From contig JAIPBU010000003.1 in the NCBI GenBank assembly GCA_021738535.1, positions 1 to 64,000 on the forward strand: a stretch of 64,000 nucleotides of DNA, in the 5' to 3' direction. Each line of letters opens with the position of its first letter. Within the stretch, counting starts at the first letter, position 1. The position numbers and the translations under genes were made by a program. Under the pieces are notes generated by a model. That model ran no database searches. It was not told the DNA's origin and saw only the letters and a program-made list of their open reading frames with translations. The stretch comes from Bacteroidales bacterium (lineage in GTDB: Bacteria; Bacteroidota; Bacteroidia; Bacteroidales; VadinHA17). This document shows positions 19,690-28,865 of the stretch, in pieces.

Positions 19690-19768
19690 ACTTCAGGTTT
19701 TAGGTTAATATCACCTAAAGATACGAAAATAATGAAATGAAGAGACTGCTGGGCTAGTCTGTTTTATG

Positions 19769-20281
19769 CTATTCTGCAAGAAGTGCAGCCAGCTCTTTTT
19801 CCAGTTTGGCAAATTCGGGTTCACTGAAGCCAATGGATTGAACGGCAATTTTACCATCCTTGCCGATTATTACATTACGCGGAATGGACAGGCTTGCATA
19901 TTTACTGAATATTTTTCTTTCCTCATCCGGAGCGAAGGGGAGATTAAGGCCAGTTTTTGCCCTGTAGGCTTTCATCTCATCCATATTGTGTTCCCTGCCC
20001 AGAACAACAAGAACAAAATCATCATTATCCTGATACTTTTGCATTACATTTTTTTGAAGTACCGGTAATTCTTTTTTGCAGGGAGGGCACCATGTGGCAA
20101 AAAAGTTCACCCAGATAACCTTACCCTTAAGGTCCTCAGAATTGATCACATCTCCGTTAACTGTTGTGCATTGAAAGGCGGGAGCTACCTGGCCTATCTC
20201 AGTAAGTGTGCTTCCCCCGTCCTGGGCACCGGCTGATGTAATAATGATCATTGAAATAAATATTGTTAATAAACTTCTCAT
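19769..20281 (-). CDS. TlpA-like periplasmic thioredoxin
   Basis: A 170-residue protein with signal peptide (1-19, ending SAGAQ) and a thioredoxin-like AhpC/TSA-Redoxin fold. The active site is Cys65-Pro-Pro-Cys68 (FATWCPPCKKEL), typical of TlpA/ResA reductases that work on periplasmic disulfides or cytochrome maturation. A cis-proline loop is visible in SIPRNVIIG. No cytochrome maturation genes are nearby. It is separated from the upstream POT gene by a terminator and from the M28 gene by 79 bp. Confidence 0.88.
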   Translation of the reverse strand: MRSLLTIFISMIIITSAGAQDGGSTLTEIGQVAPAFQCTTVNGDVINSEDLKGKVIWVNFFATWCPPCKKELPVLQKNVMQKYQDNDDFVLVVLGREHNMDEMKAYRAKTGLNLPFAPDEERKIFSKYASLSIPRNVIIGKDGKIAVQSIGFSEPEFAKLEKELAALLAE

Positions 20282-20360
20282 TGTTTTGTTAAATGTTGGT
20301 TCTGTAAGGCAATATTATGAATAATCAGGATATCTATGTTGAAAAAGATGTAAATGTCAT

Positions 20361-20396
20361 AAAAAAAAAGGGCTTCCGGCAACGGAAACCCTTTTA
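20361..20396 (-). terminator. Terminator of the POT transporter gene
   Basis: Read on the minus strand: AAAAGGG then TTCCG, loop TTGC, CGGAA and CCCTTTTTTTTT. The stem is nearly perfect with one mismatch, and a long T tract follows. It begins about 20 bp after the transporter stop codon. The A tract on the other side could allow two-way function. Confidence 0.8.
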
Positions 20397-20417
20397 ATAT
20401 ATATTTAATCTTAATAT

Positions 20418-22232
20418 TTATTTCTGCGAGCTTACCCTTTCCAGGAATTTCAATATGGAGAAGATAAATGTTGCTGCCAGCAGACTGCAGACTATGAAGA
20501 TAAGCCACAGTTGCCACAGGTCAAGCTTGCCCCAGAAGAAACTTCCTACAAAGAGGAGCTTGTTTCCAACTGCTGTTGCAAGTAACCAGCCGCCCTGCAT
20601 AATACCCTGGAATCTTCCCGGTGCAACCTTTGAAACAAAGGAGAGTCCCATGGGGCTCAGGAATAATTCAGCAATAGTAAGAATAAGGTAAGACGACATC
20701 AGCCAGTAGGGCATTACCCTCGAGGAATCCGGTACAGGCTTGAATTTGATGTTACCTGCCTCGTCTACAAACTTCAGTTCATGGGGTGAAACAAGATTTA
20801 ATGACCCTATTAGTATAACAATGAAAGCCACGGCTGCTATAACCATACCAAAGGCAATCTTTTTTGGTGTTGAAGGTTCTTTGCCGCGTGCTCTTAGCCA
20901 CTGGAAGAAACTTGCTACAACAAATGTTAATGTAACAATGAACAAGGGATTAAATGACTGGAATACTTCGGGTGCAATTGGGTTCTCAGCATCTGCCTTC
21001 TTAAAGAAAATTGCAATAGCTGTTCCGCCGGCAACAATTAGTGCGGCGCCTATAAGCCTGGTATTCAGTTTTTTGTTCTTGCCTATCAATAGCACGAAGC
21101 CTGCAATAAAGGCTATGACAGATAGTATGTTTTCAAGAGTGAAGAACATAAAGGTTGCGGGCCCAACTTCTTTTAACGTGTAGTCTCTTGCAAAGAATGT
21201 TAGGGTTAACCCGTTCTGGTGAAACGACATCCAGAAAAAGATCACAACAAAGAACACTAGTAGAAGGGCTTTGACTTTTTGTAATTCTTCTTTCTTGGAG
21301 ATCATCACTATCCAGATAACAAAACCGATAAACAATCCTATGGCCATACCTGTGGCAAAATCTTTCACCAGGCTGATAAGGAATGCTGTTATTCCACCGC
21401 CAATAATAGCTACCGGAATAGCAAGGGGCTTTTCTGTTATTGAGATAGTTTTTTCACCTTCTACATACTGTTTCTTTGGTATATGCTTGTTGAAAATGAG
21501 ATAAGCCAGCAGTGAAATGATCATGGCACCTGCCGCTATTCCGAAAGCATAGTTGTAACCAACTGAAAATGTATCAAGGTATGATTGAGCAAAGGTTGAA
21601 AGATTTTCAACCGGACCTGTCAGACTAACCTGGTTGGCGAGTGTCTGGAACTGATCCACCTCTGCAAGGGTTCCGTCCTGGAACTGATGACAGAGGGCGG
21701 GTAAGCTTCCGTCATGAAGAAAACCATTGGTCTTGAGCCACCAGTTACGTATTCCTGTTGCTGCAAATGGTGCAAAGAAGGCACCAATATTAATACCCAT
21801 GTAAAAAATCAAAAAGGCATTATCCCGTACCTTATCGTATTTAGGGTTATCATACATCTGTCCGACCACAGCCTGGAGGTTACCTTTAAATAACCCGTTA
21901 CCGAAAGCAATGGTAAACAGACCAACAATGGTAATTGTCAGCGGCATGTCAGGCACCGTCATAACAATATACCCGGCAAACATTATAACCTGTCCAAGGA
22001 GTATAACAGTCTTATACCTGCGTGTTGCATCGGCAAGAATACCTCCTACCATTGCCAGGCCGTAAATGGCAAAATAGAACCAGCTGTAAATATCACCTGC
22101 TTTATCCTCACTTAATCCATACTTGGCCTGCAGGAACAAGACCAGTATCGCCATCATTGTGTAAAACCCGAAACGTTCGCCCATATTGGTAAAGAAGGCA
22201 ACGAGTAAACCTTTTGGGTGATTTTTTAGCAT
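20418..22232 (-). CDS. Proton-dependent oligopeptide transporter (POT/PTR2 family)
   Basis: A 604-residue inner-membrane protein with 12-14 predicted transmembrane helices. The POT signature on helix 1 is present (NMGERFGFYTMM, the ExxERFxYY-type proton-coupling motif), followed by the GDIYSWFYFAIYGLAMVGG segment. An insertion of about 60 residues (IRNWWLKTNGFLHDG to LDTFSVGYNYAFGIA) between helices is seen in other Bacteroidota members. It imports di- and tripeptides with H+. The nearby M28 peptidase, and PepD at 28.9 kb, would complete peptide use. Confidence 0.9.
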   Translation of the reverse strand: MLKNHPKGLLVAFFTNMGERFGFYTMMAILVLFLQAKYGLSEDKAGDIYSWFYFAIYGLAMVGGILADATRRYKTVILLGQVIMFAGYIVMTVPDMPLTITIVGLFTIAFGNGLFKGNLQAVVGQMYDNPKYDKVRDNAFLIFYMGINIGAFFAPFAATGIRNWWLKTNGFLHDGSLPALCHQFQDGTLAEVDQFQTLANQVSLTGPVENLSTFAQSYLDTFSVGYNYAFGIAAGAMIISLLAYLIFNKHIPKKQYVEGEKTISITEKPLAIPVAIIGGGITAFLISLVKDFATGMAIGLFIGFVIWIVMISKKEELQKVKALLLVFFVVIFFWMSFHQNGLTLTFFARDYTLKEVGPATFMFFTLENILSVIAFIAGFVLLIGKNKKLNTRLIGAALIVAGGTAIAIFFKKADAENPIAPEVFQSFNPLFIVTLTFVVASFFQWLRARGKEPSTPKKIAFGMVIAAVAFIVILIGSLNLVSPHELKFVDEAGNIKFKPVPDSSRVMPYWLMSSYLILTIAELFLSPMGLSFVSKVAPGRFQGIMQGGWLLATAVGNKLLFVGSFFWGKLDLWQLWLIFIVCSLLAATFIFSILKFLERVSSQK

Positions 22233-22578
22233 AATTTAAAGTTTTTAGTGTGTTTCGAATAATTTAGGTTCAATAATTGAGATTGAACAAATATAGGAGT
22301 TTTTTTTATATGGAATAAGGTAATATAATAATTATGCCTGAGCTGCATTTGCATTAGCGATTGCAGGCATGTGGAGACACTATTTGTGTGTAAATCAATA
22401 GACTTTTGATAGAGCTTATTGACTTAATTGTTTGAAAATACAAGCAGCTTATTTATTTTTATTACCAAATTAGATTTTATGAGAATAAACCGATTTTCAA
22501 ATGGGTGAGCTTGAATGGAATGGGGGGAAACCTTTATTTTGATAAGTAGGATTCTAATATGCAAATTGATTACATAAA
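22233..22578. other. Intergenic region between divergent POT and NlpC genes
   Basis: A 346-bp AT-rich divergent region. It holds the likely POT -7 box (22288-22295) and a weak inverted repeat TGCCTG/CAGGCA near 22335-22371. I see no RNA gene, riboswitch or small ORF. Confidence 0.5.
22288..22295 (-). promoter_or_regulatory. -7 box of the POT transporter gene
   Basis: TATATTTG on the minus strand matches TAnnTTTG and lies 56 bp before the ATG. No TTTG is found at 19-bp spacing, so this rests on one box. Confidence 0.45.
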
Positions 22579-23556
22579 ATGAGATTAAAAATGTCAGTTA
22601 AAAACAGCTTGCTGATTCTCTTGTTAGTTATTATTACGATACTCTCATCATGCACTGAAGAAGTTGAAAAGAAAATCCCTGATAGTACATTCGGACTCGT
22701 AGATATTAGTGTTTGCAATATGCGTATAGAACCGTCGCACAGATCGGAACTTGTTTCTCAGGCCCTTATGGGCACTCCGGTTGAAATAGTCAAAGATGAA
22801 TCAGGATGGTTTTATTTGATTACTCCTGATGGATACAGGGGATGGGTGGAAAAATCTGCAGTAAAGGAAATGAATAAACAGGATTTTAAAAAGTGGAAAG
22901 AAAGTGAAAGGTTGATATACACAGGTGTTAACGGTAAAATACTGGCAGATACTTTATCCGGAATCCAGTTAAGTGATATTGTAAAGGGTTGTATTGTGAA
23001 TTCTGAAGGCTATTTTGGTGATTATGCTGCGGTACGTTTGCCCGGGAAAAGGTCAGGTTTCTTATTTGCTGATGAAGTTGAAGAACTCCGGCAATGGGCA
23101 TTTTCAACAAGGCCTGGTGAAGAAGAATTAAGAAAAATGTCTGAAGAATTCGTAGGTGTTCCATACCTCTGGGGAGGCACATCCGCAAAAGCTTTTGATT
23201 GTAGTGGCTTCACAAAATCTCTGTACTTTTTTAGTGCCATCCTTTTGGAAAGAGATGCGTCACAACAATATCAACATGGCATAAAGATAAGCAGGGATAA
23301 CTGTCCTGATTCCCTTAAGACAGGAGATCTCTTGTTTTTTGGTCGCAACCAGGACAAACCAACACATGTAGGAATGTACATTGGTGACAATGAGTATATT
23401 CATGCATCAGGGATGGTGAAAATAAACAGCCTCGACTCAACACGAAATAATTTCAGCAGGTACCGGCTTAATTCATTGCTGGGAGCACGACGAATAATTG
23501 GTGCTGAATATGAAGAAGGGTTATTGCCTGTTTCAGAAAGTTCAATTTACTTCTGA
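22579..23556 (+). CDS. NlpC/P60 (C40) peptidoglycan endopeptidase lipoprotein with SH3 domains
   Basis: A 325-residue lipoprotein with lipobox Cys25 (TILSSCTEE). Two bacterial SH3-like domains (about 35-170) precede an NlpC/P60 catalytic domain. The catalytic dyad is Cys208 (FDCSGFTK) and His263 (PTHVGMYIGDN), and the supporting WGGTSAKAFDCSGF block is complete. It should cut the gamma-D-Glu to diamino-acid bond of stem peptides for wall turnover or muropeptide recycling. An alternative ATG four codons on (22591) gives the same mature protein. Confidence 0.9.
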   Translation: MRLKMSVKNSLLILLLVIITILSSCTEEVEKKIPDSTFGLVDISVCNMRIEPSHRSELVSQALMGTPVEIVKDESGWFYLITPDGYRGWVEKSAVKEMNKQDFKKWKESERLIYTGVNGKILADTLSGIQLSDIVKGCIVNSEGYFGDYAAVRLPGKRSGFLFADEVEELRQWAFSTRPGEEELRKMSEEFVGVPYLWGGTSAKAFDCSGFTKSLYFFSAILLERDASQQYQHGIKISRDNCPDSLKTGDLLFFGRNQDKPTHVGMYIGDNEYIHASGMVKINSLDSTRNNFSRYRLNSLLGARRIIGAEYEEGLLPVSESSIYF

Positions 23557-23605
23557 TAGCCCTGAATTACTGCTATGTTTATTTCAATTAGAGATAATTA
23601 GGTCA

Positions 23606-23613
23606 TACCTTTG
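23606..23613 (+). promoter_or_regulatory. -7 box of the NAD(P)HX repair gene
   Basis: TACCTTTG fits TAnnTTTG exactly and lies 26 bp before the ATG at 23639. A TTTC at 23582-23585 could be a degenerate -33 element at 20-bp spacing. Confidence 0.5.
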
Positions 23614-23638
23614 TATTAAACCCTAAAAAAAAAACGGG

Positions 23639-25150
23639 ATGAAAATTTTTAGTTCTGCGCAAACAAGGGAGATTGATGATTATACGATTAAAAACGAACC
23701 AATTAAATCAATTGACCTGATGGAACGAGCCGCTACAGAATTGTATGCCTGGGTCATTAATAATTATGACCGGAAAGTGAAAATATACATTGTGGCCGGC
23801 CCCGGCAACAATGGTGGTGACGGACTCGCGATGGCCAGAATGCTGGCTGATTCAGATTATGATGTTACCGTGGTTTTTCCTGTTTTTTCAACTTCAACAA
23901 GTAAAGATTTCTCAATTAATAAGAAGCGATTGCTTGACCAGGGTAAATGTACGTACAGTGAAATAAGCAGCACGGATGAATTTCCTGAGACCGGGCATGA
24001 TGATATTATTATTGATGCAATTTTTGGCTCCGGTCTTTCCAGGCCCGTGGAAGGTTTTCCGGCAGAGATAATAAAGGAAATTAACAATGCTGAAGCAGAG
24101 GTTGTCTCTGTAGATGTTCCCTCAGGATTATTTGGTGAGAGTAACACAGATAATATCCCGGATAATATAATCCGGGCAGATTACACCCTAACCATTCAGT
24201 TCCCGAAATTATCTTTCTTCTTTGCTGAAAACTACTGCAATGTTGGCAGATACTTTGTTATGCCCATCGGACTGCACCCGGAAAAGATCAGGATGACACC
24301 CAGTGACTACAGTACTATTGATGCAGAACTGGTTTTGGATATCCTGAAGGAGAGGAGTAAATTTGATCACAAGGGAAACTTCGGACATGGCCTGATGGTA
24401 GCAGGATCATGTGGTAAGGCTGGTGCAGCAATACTATCATCTCACGCAGCACTGCGATCAGGTATAGGACTGCTTACAGCACATGTCCCACGACCTGTGG
24501 CTGACATAATCAATTCATCCCTGCCTGAAGCCATGACAGAATGTGATCAGTCCGAAATAATGGTTACAGAAGTAAGAAATCCTGGTTTATATGATGCAAT
24601 TGGAATAGGTCCCGGACTGGGTACAAAACCAAATACAAAAAAAGGACTGCGTGATATCCTGGGAAAATATGAGGGACCGCTTGTCCTGGACGCCGATGCT
24701 ATTAATATTATTTCGCTGGAAAAGGATTTGATGGACCTGTTGCCGGAGAATTCAGTACTTACTCCTCATCCCGGTGAGTTCAGTCGTTTGTCCGGGTCAG
24801 ATGCCTCCGGATATGAAAAGCTAAGAGAACAGGTTGATATTTCAAAAAAATACAAATGTGTCATTGTCCTTAAAGGAGCCTGTAGTTCAATTAGTTTACC
24901 GGATGGAAGAGTGTGGTTCAATACTACAGGTAATCCCGGCATGGCAACTGCAGGCAGCGGAGATGTACTTACTGGTATGATACTTTCTTTCATGGCGCAG
25001 GGTTATCCTCCCGGTGAAGCTGCTATTGCAGCGGTTTACTTACACGGACTTGCAGGAGACATAGCTGCTGAAAAGAAAGGATATGAGTCATTGATTGCCT
25101 CGGATATTATTTATAATATTGGGAATTCGTTTCAGAGAATAAGACAATAA
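23639..25150 (+). CDS. nnr: Bifunctional NAD(P)HX epimerase / ADP-dependent NAD(P)HX dehydratase
   Basis: A 503-residue fusion typical of bacterial Nnr. The N-terminal YjeF_N epimerase (about 1-215) has the GPGNNGGDGLAMARML motif. The C-terminal ribokinase-like dehydratase (about 230-500) shows GIGPGLG, VLDADAIN, LTPHPGEF and the ATP/ADP-site NPGMATAGSGDVLTGMI. It repairs hydrated NADH and NADPH in the cytoplasm. The DUF4831 lipoprotein gene follows after 17 bp and is probably co-transcribed. Confidence 0.93.
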   Translation: MKIFSSAQTREIDDYTIKNEPIKSIDLMERAATELYAWVINNYDRKVKIYIVAGPGNNGGDGLAMARMLADSDYDVTVVFPVFSTSTSKDFSINKKRLLDQGKCTYSEISSTDEFPETGHDDIIIDAIFGSGLSRPVEGFPAEIIKEINNAEAEVVSVDVPSGLFGESNTDNIPDNIIRADYTLTIQFPKLSFFFAENYCNVGRYFVMPIGLHPEKIRMTPSDYSTIDAELVLDILKERSKFDHKGNFGHGLMVAGSCGKAGAAILSSHAALRSGIGLLTAHVPRPVADIINSSLPEAMTECDQSEIMVTEVRNPGLYDAIGIGPGLGTKPNTKKGLRDILGKYEGPLVLDADAINIISLEKDLMDLLPENSVLTPHPGEFSRLSGSDASGYEKLREQVDISKKYKCVIVLKGACSSISLPDGRVWFNTTGNPGMATAGSGDVLTGMILSFMAQGYPPGEAAIAAVYLHGLAGDIAAEKKGYESLIASDIIYNIGNSFQRIRQ

Positions 25151-25167
25151 CAGAAAAAGATATAAGA

Positions 25168-26286
25168 ATGGAAAAGATAGTAAAGATAACAAGCCGGTTC
25201 CTGGTACTTGTGTCAATGCTTACTTTTGGTTGCACAACGGTAAAAGAAGTTCCTGTAAAGGTGAAAACACAGGTTCTTCCTCTGGGAGATTTAACCCGTT
25301 TATATGACGGCAGCCTTGTGTATGCTTTGCCCCAGACAGTACTCGATTTTAAAGTAATTGCTGAAAAAACTGTCAGGAAGGCCGGCCCATATCATCAGTA
25401 CGCTTCTGCATTACTTGGTTTACGGGATGTAATAGAAAATGATCAGGTTGTATGGAAACTGAAAAGTGTTGAGATAAATTCAGTTAATGAGCTTGACCCG
25501 GATGAATTTTACCTTATGAAAAGTGATGGCCTGATTGAAACCAACGCATTGAAAATGACGAATGCAGGGCTCATTATGGATGTCAACCCTGCAGTTTACA
25601 ATAAGCGTAATTTTGATAACAGGAATTACTCCGGTGATGATGACCAGCTTGTGTACAGGGATATGGGATCAGATGTATATTATGATGTGGAACAGGATAC
25701 CGCCTACAAGGTTGTTAATGTTGATACTGCTTTTGTACGTATTCCTTATGTCCTCGAAAAGAGACGTCAGCTCAGCCTGGCCGAGCAAGCTGAAAATACA
25801 GCCCGTATACTGCTGGAACTTCGGGAAGGCAGGCATTTAATCCTGACCGGGGAGGCCACTGTTTTTCCACAGGACAAGGCAGCCGTAGATGAAATAAAAA
25901 GGCTGGAAGACCAGTATATCAGCTTGTTTGCAGGGAAGTCTTATTCAAGGGAGATTGAATTTGATTTTTCTTTTGTACCCGAAGAGAATATGAAAAACAA
26001 ACCTGTCGTAGTATTTCGCTTTTCACCTGATAAAGGAGTGCTTGACAGGAACGATCTGAGTGGACGGCCTGTTGTGGCAGAGATGATGAGTGAACGAAAA
26101 ATGAACGGGATTAATATTTCAGGTGATTCTATCAGTAGTGGAAATTACGACAGGATTATTTACAGGGTACCTGAGATAGTTGATATCCGGATTACCGACG
26201 GTAAAAGAAACCTGGGTGGAAAGAGGCAGTTAATATACCAGTTCGGAGAAAAAGTAGCCCTGCCTGCTAATTATATTATTAGATAG
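25168..26286 (+). CDS. DUF4831 family lipoprotein
   Basis: A 372-residue protein with lipobox Cys22 (LTFGCTT). The segment LVYALPQTVLDFKVIAEKT followed by AGPYHQYASALLGL fits DUF4831, a Bacteroidota family of unknown function. No catalytic residues are evident; the rest is beta-rich. It is co-directional with the NAD(P)HX repair gene, but no functional link is evident. Confidence 0.75.
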   Translation: MEKIVKITSRFLVLVSMLTFGCTTVKEVPVKVKTQVLPLGDLTRLYDGSLVYALPQTVLDFKVIAEKTVRKAGPYHQYASALLGLRDVIENDQVVWKLKSVEINSVNELDPDEFYLMKSDGLIETNALKMTNAGLIMDVNPAVYNKRNFDNRNYSGDDDQLVYRDMGSDVYYDVEQDTAYKVVNVDTAFVRIPYVLEKRRQLSLAEQAENTARILLELREGRHLILTGEATVFPQDKAAVDEIKRLEDQYISLFAGKSYSREIEFDFSFVPEENMKNKPVVVFRFSPDKGVLDRNDLSGRPVVAEMMSERKMNGINISGDSISSGNYDRIIYRVPEIVDIRITDGKRNLGGKRQLIYQFGEKVALPANYIIR

Positions 26287-26363
26287 TAATACTGAAGTTT
26301 CAAATCAGAAAGCAATTTTTTATTACATTTACGCTCAATTCATAAAATCTAAATTTTTTTTAT

Positions 26364-27917
26364 ATGGAAACTGTTAAAAAGACTTTGCGTGATTCAGCAG
26401 CCATGCGATGGTTAATGCTGTTGTTACTCAGTGCCCTGATGTTTGCAACCTACTGGTTCCAGGATTTCTATGGAAGCCTGAAAGGCCTTATGGAAAGTGA
26501 ACTTGGTTTTACCAGCGAGGAATTTGGCAGGGTTATCGGCCTGACAACCATTGCTAACATGTTTGGTATGATAATAATTGGAGGTATCATACTTGATAAA
26601 TGGGGTCTGAGACTTGCCGGAATTGTTTTTGGTGGCCTGGCTGCACTGGGTGGAGCAATAAATGCAATGGCAACTGCCGGTGTATTTGGTAGCGACCACA
26701 ACACCCAGCTAACCATGATGATTATTGGACGTATCCTTTTTGGATCGGGATTGGAGGTAACCTGTGTTGTTGCAACCAGGACCATTGTGAAATGGTTCAG
26801 AGGCTACGAGCTGGCACTAGCAATGGCAATTAATGTAGGGTTTGGACGACTGGGCTCTGCCCTGGGTCTTGCTATCTCACCTGATATAGCAAGCGGTCAT
26901 GTGGCGCCGGCTGTTACTTTTGCAGCTACATTGATGGGACTGGCTCTTATTATTTTTATTATTTACAGTTTCTTTGATATTAAGATAGATCGTCAAACCA
27001 AGGCAGCTGCCTCAGGAGAAGGTACACCAGATGAAGATTTCAGTTGGAGAGATCTTGTTAAACTGGCTACTAACCCTTCATTTGTATATATCGCACTGCT
27101 CTGTGTGACCTTCTATGCCGCTGTTTTTCCATTTATACAATATGCACCGGATATGCTTGTTAACACTTTCGGTTTCTCTTATAACCTGCCTGCGGATGGC
27201 AGCGGGGATATAACCCTTTTCGGGAGCCGTGCCCTTGGTAACGCAAGTATATATATTGCCTTTTTCCTCTTTGGAATACTGTTTTCTGCAGTTCCGGCAA
27301 ACCTGAAAACAAAAATGCAGCAGCGTGTAACCATGATAGTAGTCTTTTTGCTTTTTATGGTCTTTATATATGTACTCAGGGACACGCTTGGACAGTGGCT
27401 TAATAACGGTCCTAAAACGGCTTCTCTCATACCCCTGGGAACAATCCTGTTTACACCCATCTTTGGTAATTATGTTGATAAAAAGGGCAAAGCAGCCTCC
27501 TTAATGATACTTGGGTCTGCATTACTTATTTTTGCACACCTGGCCCTGGCACTTACAGGTATCAAGATAATGGCCTATGCAGGACTGATAAGCCTTGGTA
27601 TAGCATTTTCACTGGTGCCTGCTGCTATGTGGCCTTCTGTTGCCAAGATTGTCGCTGATAACAGGCTTGGTACTGCTTATGCAAGTATGTTCACAGTACA
27701 AAACTGGGGCCTCGGTCTTTTCTTCTGGGGAATAGGAGCATTACTCGACCTGGTGAATAAGGGTAACCTGGAAGCTATCAGGGCAGGAGAAATGTCATAC
27801 GACTATAAGATTCCTATCCTGGTCCTTGTTGCAAGTGGACTGGTTGCAATGTTCCTTGCATTTAAACTTAAGCAGGCAGACCGCAGGCAGAATTACGGCC
27901 TTGAGTTGCCTTCTTAG
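26364..27917 (+). CDS. MFS transporter
   Basis: A 517-residue inner-membrane protein with 12 predicted helices and a cytoplasmic central loop (about 210-235). The first-half loop LDKWGLRLAG is a degenerate form of the MFS motif GxLaDrxGrr. Overall it resembles anion- or organic-acid-transporting MFS proteins, but the substrate is not readable. It is followed 30 bp later by a strong terminator. Confidence 0.82.
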   Translation: METVKKTLRDSAAMRWLMLLLLSALMFATYWFQDFYGSLKGLMESELGFTSEEFGRVIGLTTIANMFGMIIIGGIILDKWGLRLAGIVFGGLAALGGAINAMATAGVFGSDHNTQLTMMIIGRILFGSGLEVTCVVATRTIVKWFRGYELALAMAINVGFGRLGSALGLAISPDIASGHVAPAVTFAATLMGLALIIFIIYSFFDIKIDRQTKAAASGEGTPDEDFSWRDLVKLATNPSFVYIALLCVTFYAAVFPFIQYAPDMLVNTFGFSYNLPADGSGDITLFGSRALGNASIYIAFFLFGILFSAVPANLKTKMQQRVTMIVVFLLFMVFIYVLRDTLGQWLNNGPKTASLIPLGTILFTPIFGNYVDKKGKAASLMILGSALLIFAHLALALTGIKIMAYAGLISLGIAFSLVPAAMWPSVAKIVADNRLGTAYASMFTVQNWGLGLFFWGIGALLDLVNKGNLEAIRAGEMSYDYKIPILVLVASGLVAMFLAFKLKQADRRQNYGLELPS

Positions 27918-27947
27918 ATGTAAGAAAATAAAATAGATACTACTTAA

Positions 27948-27976
27948 GAGGCTGCCGCATATGGCAGCCTCTTTTT
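27948..27976 (+). terminator. Terminator of the MFS transporter gene
   Basis: GAGGCTGCC (27948-27956) pairs perfectly with GGCAGCCTC (27963-27971) around a 6-nt loop and is followed by TTTTT. Confidence 0.9.
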
Positions 27977-27983
27977 GTGGTTC

Positions 27984-28113
27984 CCCCGCCCACTGGCCTG
28001 ATCCCCGGGTGGTACACCCGCCCACTGGCCTGATCCCCGGGTGGTACACCCGCCCACTGGCCTGATCCCCGGGTGGTACCGGGGCTATTTCTATTCACCC
28101 CCGTCCGGGGGTG
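27984..28113 (+). repeat. GC-rich 32-bp interspersed repeat, 3 copies plus flank and hairpin
   Basis: Three head-to-tail copies of the 32-bp unit begin their GCCCACTGGCC core at 27988, 28020 and 28052. The conserved flank (GGGGCTATTTCTATTC) follows, then a hairpin CACCCCC-GTCC-GGGGGTG at 28096-28113. The array starts 8 bp after the preceding terminator. The 27918-28296 gap otherwise holds only the terminator and a pyrimidine-rich tract. Confidence 0.85.
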
Positions 28114-28173
28114 TTAAGGTAATACCTTATATATTGACCTTTAGCCTTTGCCTTCGCCTCCGCCTTCTCCGCC

Positions 28174-28194
28174 TTTCGTCTTTCGTCTTTCGTC
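28174..28194 (+). repeat. Heptamer repeat TTTCGTC x3 in a pyrimidine tract
   Basis: Three exact tandem copies of TTTCGTC, followed by the variant CTTTGTC, lie within a C/T-rich stretch (about 28130-28200). The flavodoxin start is 100 bp downstream. Confidence 0.7.
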
Positions 28195-28296
28195 CTTTGT
28201 CTTAATTAAACCTTTTTCAAACAATTGGTGTTAATAAATTTAGATGCTTGCAATAATATTTATTACTTTTAAGCCTCAATAAAAAAAAGACCAGAT

Positions 28297-28821
28297 ATGA
28301 AAAAAACAGCAATTTTCTATGGTCCTGAAGGCGGGCGTACGGAAAGTGTGGCTAAACAAATAGCAAAGTTACTGGCGGAAGAAAAACCAGATTTGATTCC
28401 TGTAAGCAAAGCCGGAAAGGGAGATATTGAACAATATGACAACCTGGTTTTGGGTATAGCAACTATAGGTAATGAAACATGGGATGCTGAGCCTGTTAAG
28501 ACAGGATGGTTTGAATATATGCCTGTGCTTGAAGGCGAAAATCTTGATAATAAGAAAATTGCAATATACGGGCTGGGAGACCATGTAAGATGGCCTCTGC
28601 ACTTTGTGGACTCAATGGGAGAGTTATACCGGCTGATAAAGGAAAAGGGCCATGATACGGTAGGCAAAGTAAACCCTGAAGATTACACCTTTGATGAATC
28701 AGAAGCACTGGTTGACGGTTTGTTTATTGGATTGCCCGTTGATGAAGATTTTGAGGCTGAACTGACAGAATCCAGGATTAAAAACTGGGTGAATGACCTG
28801 AAAAAACATTTTAATGATTGA
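28297..28821 (+). CDS. Flavodoxin
   Basis: A 174-residue long-chain type flavodoxin, a cytoplasmic one-electron carrier with FMN. The phosphate-binding loop at residues 9-16 reads GPEGGRTE; most flavodoxins have a TxTGxT form, so only the final Thr15 is retained. The isoalloxazine-side loops look normal (GIATIGNETWDAEP and YGLGDHVRWPLHFVDSMG). It could be an iron-limitation substitute for ferredoxin, but no Fur-like site was recognised. PepD follows 44 bp later. Confidence 0.85.
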   Translation: MKKTAIFYGPEGGRTESVAKQIAKLLAEEKPDLIPVSKAGKGDIEQYDNLVLGIATIGNETWDAEPVKTGWFEYMPVLEGENLDNKKIAIYGLGDHVRWPLHFVDSMGELYRLIKEKGHDTVGKVNPEDYTFDESEALVDGLFIGLPVDEDFEAELTESRIKNWVNDLKKHFND

Positions 28822-28831
28822 AATAAGCTTA

Positions 28832-28859
28832 AATAATAAATTATCAATAATAAATTATC
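28832..28859. repeat. 14-bp tandem duplication
   Basis: AATAATAAATTATC occurs twice head to tail between the flavodoxin and pepD genes, ending 6 bp before the pepD start codon, where it could affect translation. Confidence 0.7.
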
Positions 28860-28865
28860 AATAAC

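Noticed and set aside
22233-22578. Riboswitch or small RNA upstream of the NlpC gene
   Set aside because: Only a weak inverted repeat is present; no known aptamer pattern was recognised.
27984-28113. CRISPR array
   Set aside because: The 32-bp units are directly adjacent with no spacers, and no cas genes are in the window.
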